Positions 24,471 to 34,182 are shown, numbered from the stretch's first letter. The stretch is 64,000 bases of DNA from Bacillus sp. NTK074B (GCF_017303375.1 NZ_JAFKOH010000005.1:1-64000), one strand, 5' to 3'. Numbers and translations are program-made. Notes: generated by a model from the sequence alone, not told the origin.

Positions 24471-25058
24471 ATGTCACAGGAAATTGAAATAGAATTCAAG
24501 AATCTCCTTATTCCAGAGGAATTCAAACGCTTAACATCATACTTTCAAATAAAAGAGGAGGACTTCATCTCCCAGCACAATCACTATTTCGATACACCGG
24601 ATCATCAATTAAAAGAGAAACGATCCGCCCTCAGGATCCGGGAGAAAAGCGGGGTATACACGTTAACTTTGAAAACCCCTTTAAAGGAAGATTTATTAGA
24701 AACGAACCAAACTCTATCAAAAAATCAATCATATTCTCTCTTGCAAGAGGGCATATTTCCGGAAGGAGAAGTCAAAGAAGCACTGAACGCTCTTTCCATA
24801 CCCCCTACTTCTTTAAAACACTTCGGGACACTATCAACCAGCCGGGCTGAAATCGACTATAGGGATGGCCTTCTTGTTTTTGATCAAAGTTCTTATTTAC
24901 GAAAAGAGGATTACGAGCTCGAATATGAAGTGAAAGAGCGCGCATCAGGTCAAGCCATATTCCTTAATCTACTCGAGCGGCACCACATTCCATTCCGCCC
25001 AACAGAAAATAAGATACAACGTTTCTACAGGGAAAAATTAAAACAAGATGAATCTTAA
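24471..25058 (+). CDS. yjbK: CYTH-domain phosphohydrolase (YjbK)
   Basis: This 195-aa protein begins with EIEIEFKNLL, the E-x-E-x-K motif that defines the CYTH (CyaB/thiamine triphosphatase) superfamily. Later charged strands (RSALRIRE, YTLTLKTP, EYELEYEVKE) line the metal- and triphosphate-binding tunnel. Such enzymes cleave triphosphates or inorganic tri/polyphosphate. The ATG follows AAAGGA by 8 bp; the longer frame from 24462 is less likely. It is divergent from the yjbL operon and precedes yjbJ, as in B. subtilis. Exact substrate not determined from sequence. Confidence 0.9.
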   Translation: MSQEIEIEFKNLLIPEEFKRLTSYFQIKEEDFISQHNHYFDTPDHQLKEKRSALRIREKSGVYTLTLKTPLKEDLLETNQTLSKNQSYSLLQEGIFPEGEVKEALNALSIPPTSLKHFGTLSTSRAEIDYRDGLLVFDQSSYLRKEDYELEYEVKERASGQAIFLNLLERHHIPFRPTENKIQRFYREKLKQDES

Positions 25059-25107
25059 CCGATATATATAGAAGAAAGATCAGTTTAAGCAATAAGGAGT
25101 CCTATAC

Positions 25108-25740
25108 ATGAATGTTCAAGCATTGAAAACGATGATGGAGCTACAAGCCCTGAACAGCCTGGGTTCAGTTTCTTCCATTCAAAATGGAACCGGTGGCTCA
25201 AGTGATCTGTTTCAGCAATTATTAACTCAGGCCCTTCATACAAACGTATCTCCTGTAAATACTCTGGGGGCAGTCAATGGGGTACTCCATTCAAATCCAG
25301 CTATATCCCAGACCCCAAATCTCCATCAGCTTTCCAATGTATACAAGCCAAACATAACCGCTCCCCAGGAAATCGATGAGATCATCACCCGGGCAGCTGA
25401 TCACTATGGCCTCCCAAAAAAACTGATTCAATCGGTCATTAAACAGGAGTCCAACTTCAACCCGTCTGCCGTCAGCCCTGCTGGAGCGACTGGTTTAATG
25501 CAGCTTATGCCGAGTACGGCAAAGGGCCTTGGTGTCAACAACATCTTTGATCCTGAAGAAAATGTATTTGCCGGCACCAAGTATTTAAAGCAAATGCTCG
25601 ATAAGTACAATGGCGATATCCACCTGGCCCTGGCAGCTTATAACGCCGGACCTGGAAACGTTGATAAATACAATGGCATCCCGCCTTTCAAAGAAACCAC
25701 CTCATATGTAAAAAAAGTAACGGATCGTTATTTCGCCTGA
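25108..25740 (+). CDS. cwlQ: Lytic transglycosylase-like cell-wall hydrolase (YjbJ/CwlQ)
   Basis: This 210-aa protein has a polar, Asn/Ser/Gln-rich N-terminal part (about residues 1-100) and a C-terminal SLT domain. The SLT domain shows [32 protein letters not shown], with the catalytic Glu in KQESNF, and [15 protein letters not shown]. It cleaves the peptidoglycan glycan strand. A classic signal peptide is absent, which is also true of B. subtilis YjbJ, so the export route is unclear. An AAGGAGTCC ribosome site precedes the ATG. A strong terminator follows, and a repeat fragment starts just after it. Confidence 0.9.
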   Translation: MNVQALKTMMELQALNSLGSVSSIQNGTGGSSDLFQQLLTQALHTNVSPVNTLGAVNGVLHSNPAISQTPNLHQLSNVYKPNITAPQEIDEIITRAADHYGLPKKLIQSVIKQESNFNPSAVSPAGATGLMQLMPSTAKGLGVNNIFDPEENVFAGTKYLKQMLDKYNGDIHLALAAYNAGPGNVDKYNGIPPFKETTSYVKKVTDRYFA

Positions 25741-25753
25741 CATTTCTTAAGAC

Positions 25754-25796
25754 GGACAAGACCGGCCTCCCTACCGAGGCTGGTTTTGTCTTTTTT
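25754..25796 (+). terminator. Terminator of cwlQ/yjbJ
   Basis: GACAAGACCGGCCTC pairs with GAGGCTGGTTTTGTC and is followed by a T-run (25790-25797). Confidence 0.88.
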
Positions 25797-25799
25797 AAT

Positions 25800-25886
25800 G
25801 GCTATTTTCGTATACATTGTTGCTTTTGGATGTTGGCTGGCGGTGAGCCTCCTCGGCGCCTGCGGGGTCTCACCTGTCCAGCTCAA
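25800..25886. repeat. Truncated left end of the interspersed MITE-like repeat
   Basis: Bases 25800-25824 match the left terminus of the complete copy at 63181-63205 (one difference by eye). The next segment (GGCTGGCGGTGAGCCTCCTCGG-type core) also matches the complete copy, but the stretch between about 25834 and the core lacks roughly 60 bp present there. It then diverges into GC-rich sequence containing GCGGGGTCTCACCTGTCC, a motif I associate with interspersed repeats of Bacillus. No right end follows. It sits between cwlQ and yjbI. Confidence 0.75.
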
Positions 25887-26058
25887 ACGAATAGACCCAC
25901 TACTTTCATATACCCCTTTTTCCAAATTACAGGATAAGAAGATAAAAGCAGGCTACACTAATTTAGGAATAAAAGGCAGATGTAAGGCGATTTGTTTGAG
26001 ATATGGATGAATGCTTGCTAGAATGAACGTACAATCTAAGTAAAAAGGAGTCATTCTT

Positions 26059-26460
26059 ATGGTCGAGAAACCACAAATGCCCTATAACCTTATCGGCGAA
26101 AAGAAACTCTCCATGCTCGTTGAAGCTTTTTATGATAGAGTATCACATCATCCTGAGCTGGCACCGATCTTCCCGGATGATTTAACCGAGACATCCCGTA
26201 AACAAAAACAATTTTTAACTCAATATTTAGGCGGTCCTGCTCTTTACACAGAGGAGCATGGACACCCGATGTTACGTGCAAGGCATCTCCCTTTCCCTAT
26301 TACAGAGGACCGGGCTAAAGCTTGGTTAGGCTGTATGCACGAGGCAATGGATGAAGTCAATCTAGAGGGTCCAGTAAGAGATGACTTTTTTCACAGACTT
26401 GTATTAACCGCCCATCATATGGTGAATACTGATACACCCAAGGGTTCTGCCATTGACTAG
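26059..26460 (+). CDS. yjbI: Truncated hemoglobin (YjbI, group II)
   Basis: This 133-aa protein is a group II (trHbO) truncated haemoglobin. A helix with FYDRVSHHPELAPIFPDD is followed by KQKQFLTQYLGGPALYTEEHGHPMLRARHLPF, which contains the Tyr and the proximal-His region typical of the family, and DRAKAWLGCMHEAMD with the conserved Trp. It binds O2 through haem and may detoxify peroxide or NO. An AAAAAGGAGTCATT ribosome site precedes the ATG. The next gene starts within its last codons, so yjbI and spxH are one operon, as in B. subtilis. Confidence 0.93.
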   Translation: MVEKPQMPYNLIGEKKLSMLVEAFYDRVSHHPELAPIFPDDLTETSRKQKQFLTQYLGGPALYTEEHGHPMLRARHLPFPITEDRAKAWLGCMHEAMDEVNLEGPVRDDFFHRLVLTAHHMVNTDTPKGSAID

Positions 26461-27319
26461 AACAACCAGCTGGCATCACCTTAAAGGGTGCGGTCGTGAG
26501 AAAAAGCCCCTGGAAATTTATATGTTCATAGACCCTCTTTGCCCGGAATGCTGGGCACTTGAACCAATATTAAAAAAATTGCATATTGAGTATGGACAAT
26601 ACTTCCGGATACGCTATATTCTCAGCGGTCAGCTTGCATCCTTAAATCTTGCCACCAAGAGAAAACAGGAAGATCTGGCACAGCAATGGGATAAAACGGC
26701 GAGCCGTTCCGGAATGTCATGTGACGGAAGCCTGTGGATCGATAATCCGATTGATTCACCTTATCTCGCTTCATTTGCGATTAAGGCAGCTGAGCTTCAA
26801 GGAAAGCATTCGGGGATTCGCTTCTTACGTTTTTTACAAGAGCGATTATTTCTTCAAAAGCAGGATATTTCGAAAATTGAAGTATTGAAGGAATGTGCCT
26901 TGGCTGCGAAGCTTGATCTCAATGAATTTATGAACGATATTAACTCTGCCTCGGCATCCAAGGCATTTCAATGCGATGTCAAGATTACATCAGAGATGGA
27001 AGTGGATGAGATCCCCACCCTGGTCTTCTTCAATGAGAACATTGAGGATGAAGGATTAAAAATCACGGGGTTGTATTCTTATGAGGTATATGTTCACATT
27101 ATCGAAGAAATGCTTGCATCAAAGCCCGAAAAGCAGCCACTGCCTCCACTGGACGTTTTCATGAAGTATTACCGCGTGGTCGCATCCAAGGAAATAGCCG
27201 TTGTATACGATCTATCTATAGAAGAAGTAGAAAAGCAAATGAAGAAATGGACACTGCAGCAAAAAGTAAAAAAGATCCCTGCAAAGCACGGAACCTTTTG
27301 GAAATATATCAATAACTAA
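26453..27319 (+). CDS. spxH: SpxH (YjbH), adaptor for ClpXP degradation of Spx
   Basis: This 288-aa DsbA-like thioredoxin-fold protein has the redox/metal motif CPECW (about residue 25-30) after EIYMFIDPL. In B. subtilis it binds Spx and speeds its destruction by ClpXP; the Cys residues respond to disulfide stress and metal. A TTG at 26453 overlaps the yjbI stop by 8 bp and follows AAGGG, giving coupled translation. A C-terminal helical region completes the family length. Its client Spx is encoded in the same window at 33746. Confidence 0.9.
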   Translation: MTRTTSWHHLKGCGREKKPLEIYMFIDPLCPECWALEPILKKLHIEYGQYFRIRYILSGQLASLNLATKRKQEDLAQQWDKTASRSGMSCDGSLWIDNPIDSPYLASFAIKAAELQGKHSGIRFLRFLQERLFLQKQDISKIEVLKECALAAKLDLNEFMNDINSASASKAFQCDVKITSEMEVDEIPTLVFFNENIEDEGLKITGLYSYEVYVHIIEEMLASKPEKQPLPPLDVFMKYYRVVASKEIAVVYDLSIEEVEKQMKKWTLQQKVKKIPAKHGTFWKYINN

Positions 27320-27352
27320 TTATGCCAATATAATAAATATGCTCTAAAACAA

Positions 27353-27386
27353 GAAAAGCCGATGTTGTTTCCAACATCGGTTTTTC
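27353..27386 (+). terminator. Terminator of yjbI-spxH
   Basis: AAAGCCGATGTTG pairs with CAACATCGGTTTT across a 4-nt loop, followed by a T-run. Confidence 0.88.
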
Positions 27387-27598
27387 AATACGAACAAAGG
27401 GGATGGGAGAAATTTTTCACGGTCAAACAAAGGGGTATATGTTTGCTTGTGATCAACTTCACACTGATAATATATCACGTATCCACTTGTATTGGCAAGT
27501 TGTTTGTATGGTATTTCACAATATTGTCAAAATCGATACATGTTCTCTTCTCCCCCTTCATATACATGGTATTAAGACAATCTTCGGAGGGAAATGGT

Positions 27599-27787
27599 AT
27601 GTACGTAAAAATAAAATTCGGAATCTTTATCCTCTTGATCCTGATCAGCTTCTTCATCAATATCCTCGGCCTCATGCACCTGGTTCCAATCTACATCACA
27701 TCCCCCATCCTCTTTCTCTCACTCCTCCTATTCATCCACTCCCTTGGAAACCGCAATCGCTTCAGGGGATTCAAATCGATGAAATAA
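27599..27787 (+). CDS. Small membrane protein (62 aa), unknown
   Basis: The ATG at 27599 follows CGGAGGG by 7 bp. The 62-aa product has two hydrophobic helices (about residues 5-22 and 29-46, the second with SPILFLSLLLFIHSL) and a basic C-terminal tail (NRNRFRGFKSMK). By the positive-inside rule the tail is cytosolic. A convergent terminator separates it from pepF. The same region can be read in a longer frame from 27362, but that has no good ribosome site. No family recognised. Confidence 0.6.
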   Translation: MYVKIKFGIFILLILISFFINILGLMHLVPIYITSPILFLSLLLFIHSLGNRNRFRGFKSMK

Positions 27788-27821
27788 GGGACGGGGCTTT
27801 ACTATTACTATTACATGTCAA

Positions 27822-27872
27822 TGAAAGACCAACACCCCGCATGAAGGACAAACCTATCATGCGGGGTGTTGG
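27822..27872 (-). terminator. Terminator of pepF
   Basis: A perfect 16-bp stem (27829-27844 with 27857-27872) lies just after the pepF stop, with TCTTTC after it on the minus strand. The stem is strong, the T-run is weak. Confidence 0.7.
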
Positions 27873-27885
27873 CAGTATCACCTGT

Positions 27886-29709
27886 TTATTGTAATTTTTC
27901 CAGAAGCTCTTCCATTTCATTCAGTTTTTCTTCAAAGACCTTACATGCATCCTCCACTGGTTTGGATGTTGTCACATCCACCCCTGCCTTCTTCAAGACT
28001 TCTATCGGATAATCGGAGCTTCCTGACTTAAGGAAGTCGATATACCTATCCACTGCGGGCTTCCCTTCTTCCAGAATCTGTTGACTGAGGGCCGTTGCTG
28101 CAGAGAATCCTGTTGCATATTGATAAACATAGTAATTGTAGTAGAAATGTGGGATGCGGGCCCATTCCAATCCGATCTCTTCATCAATGGAAATGTCTTC
28201 TCCAAAATATTTCTTATTCAATTCATAATATTCTTTAGTCAAAAATTCCGAAGTCAGCGCTTCGCCTTCTTGTGCCTTCCTATGAATGAGATGCTCAAAT
28301 TCCGCAAACATTGTTTGGCGGAATACGGTTCCTCTGAAACCTTCAAGATAATGATTCAAGAGATAAAGACGTTTTTTCTCATCCTCGATTGTATTCAACA
28401 GATAATCATTTAATAATGCTTCATTGCAAGTGGATGCCACTTCAGCAACAAAGATGGAATAATGGCCATACGTATATGGCTGATACTTACGGGTATAGTA
28501 GCTATGAACACTGTGTCCGAATTCATGGGCCAGTGTAAACAAATTGTTGACATTATCCTGCCAGTTCATCAGGATATACGGGTTCGTGCCGTAAGCCCCT
28601 GATGAGTACGCACCGCTTCTTTTTCCTTTATTTTCGACTACGTCCACCCAGCGGTTTTCAAAACCTTCTTTAAGGACGTTTGCATACTCCTCACCGAGTG
28701 GCTTCAATCCATCAAGGATCATGTCTTTAGCTTCTTCATAGCTGATATCCATTTTGACTTCCTTTACAAGGGGCGTATACAGGTCATACATATGAACCTC
28801 GTCAAGGCCAAGGACTTTCTTACGAAGCTTCACATAACGCTGTAGCAGATGAAGATTCTTACTGACGGTATCAACAAGATTATCATACACTTCTTCTGGA
28901 ATATTGTTATTAGACAGTGCCGCATGTCTGGCAGAATCATAATGTCTCACGTTCGCAATAAAATTATCTTTTTTCACCGCACCGCTTAACGTAGAAGCAA
29001 ATGTATTTTCGAATTGCCCATACGTCTCATATACCTTTTCAAAGGCTTCTTTCCGGACACGACGGTCACTGCTCTCAAGGAAACGGATAAACCGGCCATG
29101 TGTAATATCCACTTCTTCACCGTTTTCGTCTTTAATGCTCGGAAACTCAAGATCAGCATTATTTAACATCCCGAATGTATTACTCGAAGTACTGAACACT
29201 TCAGAGGCTTGGGCGAGTAACGCTTCTTCTTCAGCTGAAAGAACATGGGGACGCTGAAGATTGATTTCTTCCAATGCATGCTTATATTTCTTCAGCTCAT
29301 CTTTTTCCTCCATGTACCCTTTGAGCTTATCCTCGTCGATCGACAGCACTTCAGGCACCAGATAAGCAAACTTGCTTCCTAATTGTGTATAAAGACTTTT
29401 GGCACGGTCATCCAGTCCCTGATAATACGAATTGGTGGTATCCTGGTCATAGCGCATATGAGAATATGTATACACCTTGCCCATCCGCTCCATTATTTCA
29501 TCCTGGAAACTGAACGCATTGTAAAGCTGATCTGCACTTTCACTCAATGTACCCTTAAATTCATCAGCCTTCTTCGATAACTCTTTTATTTCTTTATATT
29601 CTTTTTCCCATGCATCATCACTTTCAAAAATATCTTCCAGTCTCCAGGTTAACTTTTCCTCTACTTCTTTCCTGCCAGGCAAACTTTTTACAGCTGTATC
29701 TTTTGTCAT
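27886..29709 (-). CDS. pepF: Oligoendopeptidase F
   Basis: This 607-aa cytosolic zinc peptidase of family M3B degrades peptides of about 7-17 residues. HEFGHSVHSYY (the HExxH motif) lies around residue 395, with a downstream Glu in FVAEVASTCNEALLND as third ligand. The long helical N-terminal part covers the active site, as in M3 enzymes. ATG at 29709 is preferred because the ATG two codons upstream abuts the GGAGG ribosome site. Members have been linked to sporulation control and to handling of imported peptides, which fits the Opp operon and competence genes nearby. Confidence 0.94.
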   Translation of the reverse strand: MTKDTAVKSLPGRKEVEEKLTWRLEDIFESDDAWEKEYKEIKELSKKADEFKGTLSESADQLYNAFSFQDEIMERMGKVYTYSHMRYDQDTTNSYYQGLDDRAKSLYTQLGSKFAYLVPEVLSIDEDKLKGYMEEKDELKKYKHALEEINLQRPHVLSAEEEALLAQASEVFSTSSNTFGMLNNADLEFPSIKDENGEEVDITHGRFIRFLESSDRRVRKEAFEKVYETYGQFENTFASTLSGAVKKDNFIANVRHYDSARHAALSNNNIPEEVYDNLVDTVSKNLHLLQRYVKLRKKVLGLDEVHMYDLYTPLVKEVKMDISYEEAKDMILDGLKPLGEEYANVLKEGFENRWVDVVENKGKRSGAYSSGAYGTNPYILMNWQDNVNNLFTLAHEFGHSVHSYYTRKYQPYTYGHYSIFVAEVASTCNEALLNDYLLNTIEDEKKRLYLLNHYLEGFRGTVFRQTMFAEFEHLIHRKAQEGEALTSEFLTKEYYELNKKYFGEDISIDEEIGLEWARIPHFYYNYYVYQYATGFSAATALSQQILEEGKPAVDRYIDFLKSGSSDYPIEVLKKAGVDVTTSKPVEDACKVFEEKLNEMEELLEKLQ

Positions 29710-29796
29710 ATACATCCTCCATTCTAAATCTACAGAAAATTCCTTATAGTTACATTCTCTCTTATCTATGAAGTTCCTGCAACAATACTAACTTAG

Positions 29797-30984
29797 TTAC
29801 ACATGATTTAATATATGCTTCCACTTTGAAAAAAAATCATTTCGATGCTGTTCAAAGGCTTCGAAGCTATCGGGGCAGCTCCATGGTCCCGTAAGCGTGA
29901 ATAGATCTGGACCAGCCCTGTCAATCACATTTACCTTTTCAAGGATCCGTAAATATCCCCTTACACTATTCCTTATCATTTCATCTTTTTTCACAAATGG
30001 AAGGATACGGAGCTCGATGTGACCTGCAGCAAGCCTCTTATTTAATCCTATAGTCAAACTCTCCTCTGAAAATAATCTCCCCCTTTTCAAACTGTCTTTC
30101 CACAAATAGTATTGCCATTCCACTTCATGATTTTTAATATGAAGTCCATGAGGGATGACCGGAAGCCCGACATAAAGAGGCAGATACAAAAAGGTATCCC
30201 CCTCCCCATACACTTCTCTAAGAAATGCATCTCTTCCTGATTTATTGTAATGTATTTTATTGTAAATCCATTTCAATCTGAAGTTGTTCCATTTAGTGAG
30301 GGGTTTAGGATGGTGAAAGGGTAGATTCGAAATAGTCAAAGGAAGGGCAAACTGGCTTACGGGAATCGTTACGGGAGCTGCACTCATGAAGTTTGAAATT
30401 GATACGGGATAAAGATGGGTATAAAGATGGAAACTATTAAGCTCAGGGAGAAAATGAAGGAGAAAATAGTGTAACTCTGGTGAATACCGGATAAACGCTT
30501 GTTGGAAGGATGATAATTTCAGAAGTTCTTTTTTCTTCAAAGATTGAGTCAGTATCCAAAAAGGGGTGATCCCTTCCCGGTGATAACCGAGTGTGCGCTG
30601 TTCCATTTCACGAATGGGGATGTTGGAACACTGTATTTCGACTGCAATTTCCCTCGTATCTGTTTTCACATAAAGGTCTGCGATTTGATTAATCTCTTTC
30701 ATGTAGTGCTCGAGTCTCACATCTCTATAAAGAGAGCGTAATCTGTCATATAGAAGCTGCTTGCTTAACAAATGTTTAGGCGACTCATTCTGCTTCTCCA
30801 CAATACATTCAGATCGGGACGTATGAGCAAAATGTGGTATGTTTCGACTTCCAATGCGCAAGATCAATGCGGATGCACAATAAGGACAATGAAATGGAAT
30901 GCCATTACTTCTAACCTTTTTCAGTTCCTCCCTCGTAAATTGAACCGTCGTAAATAATTTCTGTTCTAGTAATGCTGTTAACAT
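29797..30984 (-). CDS. coiA: Competence protein CoiA
   Basis: This 395-aa protein has an N-terminal zinc-finger-like part ([25 protein letters not shown], CxxC then His and a later Cys) and a central nuclease-like region with LEHYMKEINQIADLYV and EIAVEIQCSNIPIREMEQR (E-x-Q core of restriction endonuclease-like folds). CoiA (YjbF) helps take up and recombine DNA in transformation of Gram-positive bacteria. A GAGGAGGTGTTCT ribosome site precedes the ATG. No clear ComK box is seen upstream, unlike what B. subtilis would lead one to expect. It lies between pepF and cls. Confidence 0.9.
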   Translation of the reverse strand: MLTALLEQKLFTTVQFTREELKKVRSNGIPFHCPYCASALILRIGSRNIPHFAHTSRSECIVEKQNESPKHLLSKQLLYDRLRSLYRDVRLEHYMKEINQIADLYVKTDTREIAVEIQCSNIPIREMEQRTLGYHREGITPFWILTQSLKKKELLKLSSFQQAFIRYSPELHYFLLHFLPELNSFHLYTHLYPVSISNFMSAAPVTIPVSQFALPLTISNLPFHHPKPLTKWNNFRLKWIYNKIHYNKSGRDAFLREVYGEGDTFLYLPLYVGLPVIPHGLHIKNHEVEWQYYLWKDSLKRGRLFSEESLTIGLNKRLAAGHIELRILPFVKKDEMIRNSVRGYLRILEKVNVIDRAGPDLFTLTGPWSCPDSFEAFEQHRNDFFSKWKHILNHV

Positions 30985-31072
30985 AGAACACCTCCTCTAG
31001 ATTCATTCGCCAAAAACCTGGAAATCCCTGCACAAAAATGCCTCCAAGCAATGATCACTTGAAGGCCCGACT

Positions 31073-32578
31073 TTATAAAAGGGGAGACATCAACCGAGAA
31101 GTGGATTCTAAGATCCTGTATCCAAGATGTCTCTTCTGAAATTCTTCCAGCTGTAACTCTTCGGATTCTTCTAAATCATGAAGGTATTCCCTTACGATGG
31201 AAGCTGTACTTTCAGTTTTATACAAAAATGCATTTACTTCAAAATTCAGATGAAAACTTCGCATATCCATATTCGATGTTCCGATAGAAGCCATTTCCTT
31301 ATCAACGATCACAATCTTACTGTGCATGAATCCCTTTTGATATTCAAATATTCTCGCCCCAGCCTCAAGTAGATCTGGAAAATAAGAACGCGAGGCATGA
31401 AATACAATACGTTTATCCGGTTTATGGGGAACCAGTAATCTAACATCCACCCCGCTTAGAGCGGCTATCTTTAGAGCCGAAAATATATCTTCATCCGGAA
31501 CGAAATACGGGGAAGCTACCCATACACTTTTTCTTGCGGACGTAATCATCGAGAAGAAAATATTCTTTAATACACTCAATTCATTATCAGGTCCCCCCGC
31601 TATCATCTGAACACCGCCGTCGTTGGCATTTTCAAGGGGGTCGGGACTTAGATATCCAGGTGTAAGAAAGTCATCATTCGTCATATAATACCAATCCTGA
31701 AGAAAAATCAATTGCAATGTCCGCACCGCTTCTCCCCTCACAAAGAGATGAGTGTCTCTCCAGAACCCGAAATGTGGATTCTTACCCAGATATTCATCCC
31801 CGATATTAAGTCCTCCCACAAACCCGATGCTGCCGTCTATGACAATGATCTTTCGATGATTCCTGAAATTGAATTTGTTATTCAGTACAGGGATCTTTAC
31901 CGGACCGAATGCCACTACTTCAATTCCTGCATCTTTTAATTCTTTTATATACCCTTTTGATAGTTGCCAAGCTCCAACCGCGTCGTAAAGAAAGCGAATT
32001 TTAACCCCCTCGTTGGCACGTTCGATCAGGATATCCTTTATCTGATTTCCGATTTCATCATGGCGGACAATATAATATTCCATATGTATATGGTGCTTGG
32101 CAGTCTTTAACCACTTCAGTATTTCGCCAAACGTCTCAGTGCCATTTGTCAATAATTTGGTTTCACTTGAAAAAGAAATGGCACTATTCCCAATTCTCTG
32201 GGCCAATTGAAAATGCTTCTCCTGAAATAAGCCAAACATATCAGCATTTATTTCCTTGGGTCCAGGCTCAAATTTATTATATGTTTCCTGATCCAGTATG
32301 TACTTCTTCTTATACATCTTTTCTTTTCGATAATTCCGCCCGAATAACAAATAAAAGATGAAGCCCAAAAACGGAAAAGCTCCCAATACCACAAGCCACG
32401 TCAATGTTTGGGTTGGATGACGATTTTCAAAGAATATAAGGAACCCGATGACAATGACAGAGAATGTAAACACTATACTAATATACTTCACCATTCCGGA
32501 TAAATACTGATCGAAATAGAATATATAACTTAATATTAGAACGGCTATAAATAAAAGGACCCTTACTGTATTTTTCAT
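31073..32578 (-). CDS. cls: Cardiolipin synthase
   Basis: This 501-aa membrane enzyme joins two phosphatidylglycerol molecules to cardiolipin. Two N-terminal helices (about residues 5-55) are followed by two phospholipase-D motifs: NHRKIIVIDGSIGFVGG (HxKxxxxD variant: NHRKIIVID) and FMHSKIVIVDKEMASIGT (HxKxxxxD). ATG at 32578 follows GGAAGGTG. The gene sits between mecA and coiA; in B. subtilis this position is empty, so it is an insertion relative to that gene order. Length fits ClsA of Bacillus. Confidence 0.94.
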   Translation of the reverse strand: MKNTVRVLLFIAVLILSYIFYFDQYLSGMVKYISIVFTFSVIVIGFLIFFENRHPTQTLTWLVVLGAFPFLGFIFYLLFGRNYRKEKMYKKKYILDQETYNKFEPGPKEINADMFGLFQEKHFQLAQRIGNSAISFSSETKLLTNGTETFGEILKWLKTAKHHIHMEYYIVRHDEIGNQIKDILIERANEGVKIRFLYDAVGAWQLSKGYIKELKDAGIEVVAFGPVKIPVLNNKFNFRNHRKIIVIDGSIGFVGGLNIGDEYLGKNPHFGFWRDTHLFVRGEAVRTLQLIFLQDWYYMTNDDFLTPGYLSPDPLENANDGGVQMIAGGPDNELSVLKNIFFSMITSARKSVWVASPYFVPDEDIFSALKIAALSGVDVRLLVPHKPDKRIVFHASRSYFPDLLEAGARIFEYQKGFMHSKIVIVDKEMASIGTSNMDMRSFHLNFEVNAFLYKTESTASIVREYLHDLEESEELQLEEFQKRHLGYRILESTSRLMSPLL

Positions 32579-32683
32579 CGTATTAACACCTTCCAACGGC
32601 TTAATGTCTCAAAATGAGTTGTTCTGTTAAGGATGAAGGGGACCAACCGAAACCCTCTGACTTTTTTAACAGAGAAATAAATA

Positions 32684-32719
32684 TAAAAAAATACCGATTT
32701 CTAAATGAAACCGGTATTG
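32684..32719 (-). terminator. Terminator of mecA
   Basis: On the minus strand AATACCGGTTTC pairs with GAAATCGGTATT and is followed by a run of T. Confidence 0.88.
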
Positions 32720-32723
32720 TTCC

Positions 32724-33395
32724 TTACGAAAAGTGTTCAGTCAATGTCTCAAAGACATTCTCCTGAATGACGACTTTACCATACTCTTCAAGGCGATGAA
32801 CGGTCATTCGTGACTCATCAGCATATTCAAGCAGTATACTCAACGTATTATCGATATCCTCTTCTGCAAAGTGCTCTTCAGAAAAGTTAACATAAATAAA
32901 ATATCTATCTTCGAATGCAAGCAGCTTTGTTTCCAAGTGCTCCATAGGCATTTCTTTCATTCGATGGGATAGAGAAATCGCATCTTCAAAATCATTGAAT
33001 TTCAGTGTGAAATCCAACACTACTTCAGCTTCCCCGTCCTGATCCTGCTTAATTTGGAAATGCTGATCCAAGAGCTCCTCTATACGCTCATCCACAGGAA
33101 GTTCCTTAAGCTTATCCTCAGGAATAGGAAGCTCAAAACGTTGACCATCCTTCGAAACCTGAGCCCTTGTAACAAGTACTTCAAGCCCTTTGTCCAACGC
33201 CTGAACCTGAATCCAAAGCGGTCCTTCGATTCCGAAGTCTTCTTCCTGATGGACCTCATCCATCATTTCCCAGAAAAGCTCTTCGCTTCTCTCACGATTA
33301 TACCAGATTTCTTCCCGATCAAAGCCGCGATCTTCAATATCTCCATAGGAAATATAAAATTTTACGGTATTTTCGTTAATGCGTTCGATTTCCAA
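32724..33395 (-). CDS. mecA: Adaptor protein MecA
   Basis: This 223-aa protein begins MEIERINENTVKFYISYGDIEDRGF, the conserved N-terminal client-binding domain, followed by an acidic linker and a C-terminal domain that binds ClpC. MecA delivers ComK, ComS and other clients to ClpCP and so controls competence. The start codon is TTG at 33395, after GAGAGGTG. It is monocistronic with its own terminator. The neighbouring cls and coiA and the nearby spx form the Spx/MecA control region known from B. subtilis. Confidence 0.95.
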   Translation of the reverse strand: MEIERINENTVKFYISYGDIEDRGFDREEIWYNRERSEELFWEMMDEVHQEEDFGIEGPLWIQVQALDKGLEVLVTRAQVSKDGQRFELPIPEDKLKELPVDERIEELLDQHFQIKQDQDGEAEVVLDFTLKFNDFEDAISLSHRMKEMPMEHLETKLLAFEDRYFIYVNFSEEHFAEEDIDNTLSILLEYADESRMTVHRLEEYGKVVIQENVFETLTEHFS

Positions 33396-33745
33396 TTAAC
33401 ACCTCTCCCTTCTTGCATGATGTTAGTGAAGGGACTACACCCTCTGAGCAGGCAATGCTCTTTTGCTGGTGAAGATAGAAGATACATTTAGGTTAGTTTG
33501 TACCTTGTACTTCTATTTTATGATAAAACCATAGAAAATGGAATTAAACGAACACCCATTTTTTCCTCACAAATCCCATTAGGTGTTTTTGACATTTTAG
33601 CGAATATTTGCAGAAAATTCAAGTGATAATACTTAATCTAATATAAAAGAGACCGACCTGAAAGGAGACGCAACGTTCCTTAAAGGTCAGCCCCTTTTAC
33701 TTATATATCCTCATACAAGGAAAGCTTTTAGAATCTAAGTAAAAA
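33396..33745. other. Gap between mecA and spx, mostly regulatory
   Basis: No gene is seen. The right part holds an imperfect hairpin (about 33655-33688) that on the minus strand is followed by a TCTTTTAT stretch and would end spx transcription. The left part must hold the mecA promoter. Confidence 0.4.
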
Positions 33746-34141
33746 CTAATTTACCATTCTTTGTGCTTCGAGAAGTTGGAACGTACGAACCTTTCTCGGA
33801 AGGAATCGTCTGATTTCATCTTCATTGTACCCCACTTGAAGACGTTTTTCATCAAGGATGATTGGTCTTCTTAAGAGACCAGGGTTTTTCTGGATGAGTT
33901 CAAACAATTCTTGAAGTGGCAGAGTTTCTAAGTCTACATTAAGTTTTTGGAATGTTTTTGAACGGGTTGAAATGATTTCATCCGTTCCATCCTCAGTCAT
34001 GCGAAGGATTTCTTTAATTTCATCGATACTTAATGGTTCAGAAAATACGTTGCGTTCTGTATATGGAATCTCATGCTCTTCTAACCAAGCTTTTGCCTTA
34101 CGACAAGATGTACAACTAGGTGAAGTGAATAATGTAACCAC
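33746..34141 (-). CDS. spx: Global redox regulator Spx
   Basis: This 131-aa ArsC-like protein has the redox switch CTSC (Cys10 and Cys13) in [11 protein letters not shown] and the conserved [24 protein letters not shown]. It binds the alpha subunit C-terminal domain of RNA polymerase and switches on thiol-stress genes when the two Cys form a disulfide. Start codon is GTG at 34141, about 11 bp after AAGGGAG. The C-terminal end is the recognition part for ClpXP with SpxH. It lies after yjbC on the same strand with a terminator between, so it needs its own promoter. An inverted repeat lies in its leader. Confidence 0.96.
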   Translation of the reverse strand: MVTLFTSPSCTSCRKAKAWLEEHEIPYTERNVFSEPLSIDEIKEILRMTEDGTDEIISTRSKTFQKLNVDLETLPLQELFELIQKNPGLLRRPIILDEKRLQVGYNEDEIRRFLPRKVRTFQLLEAQRMVN

Positions 34142-34182
34142 GAATCATTCACACTCCCTTAAGGATTTTTTTATATAGAGGT

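Noticed and set aside
30985-31072. ComK box upstream of coiA
   Set aside because: Only an AAAAA run is seen, with no properly spaced AAAA-N5-TTTT pair.
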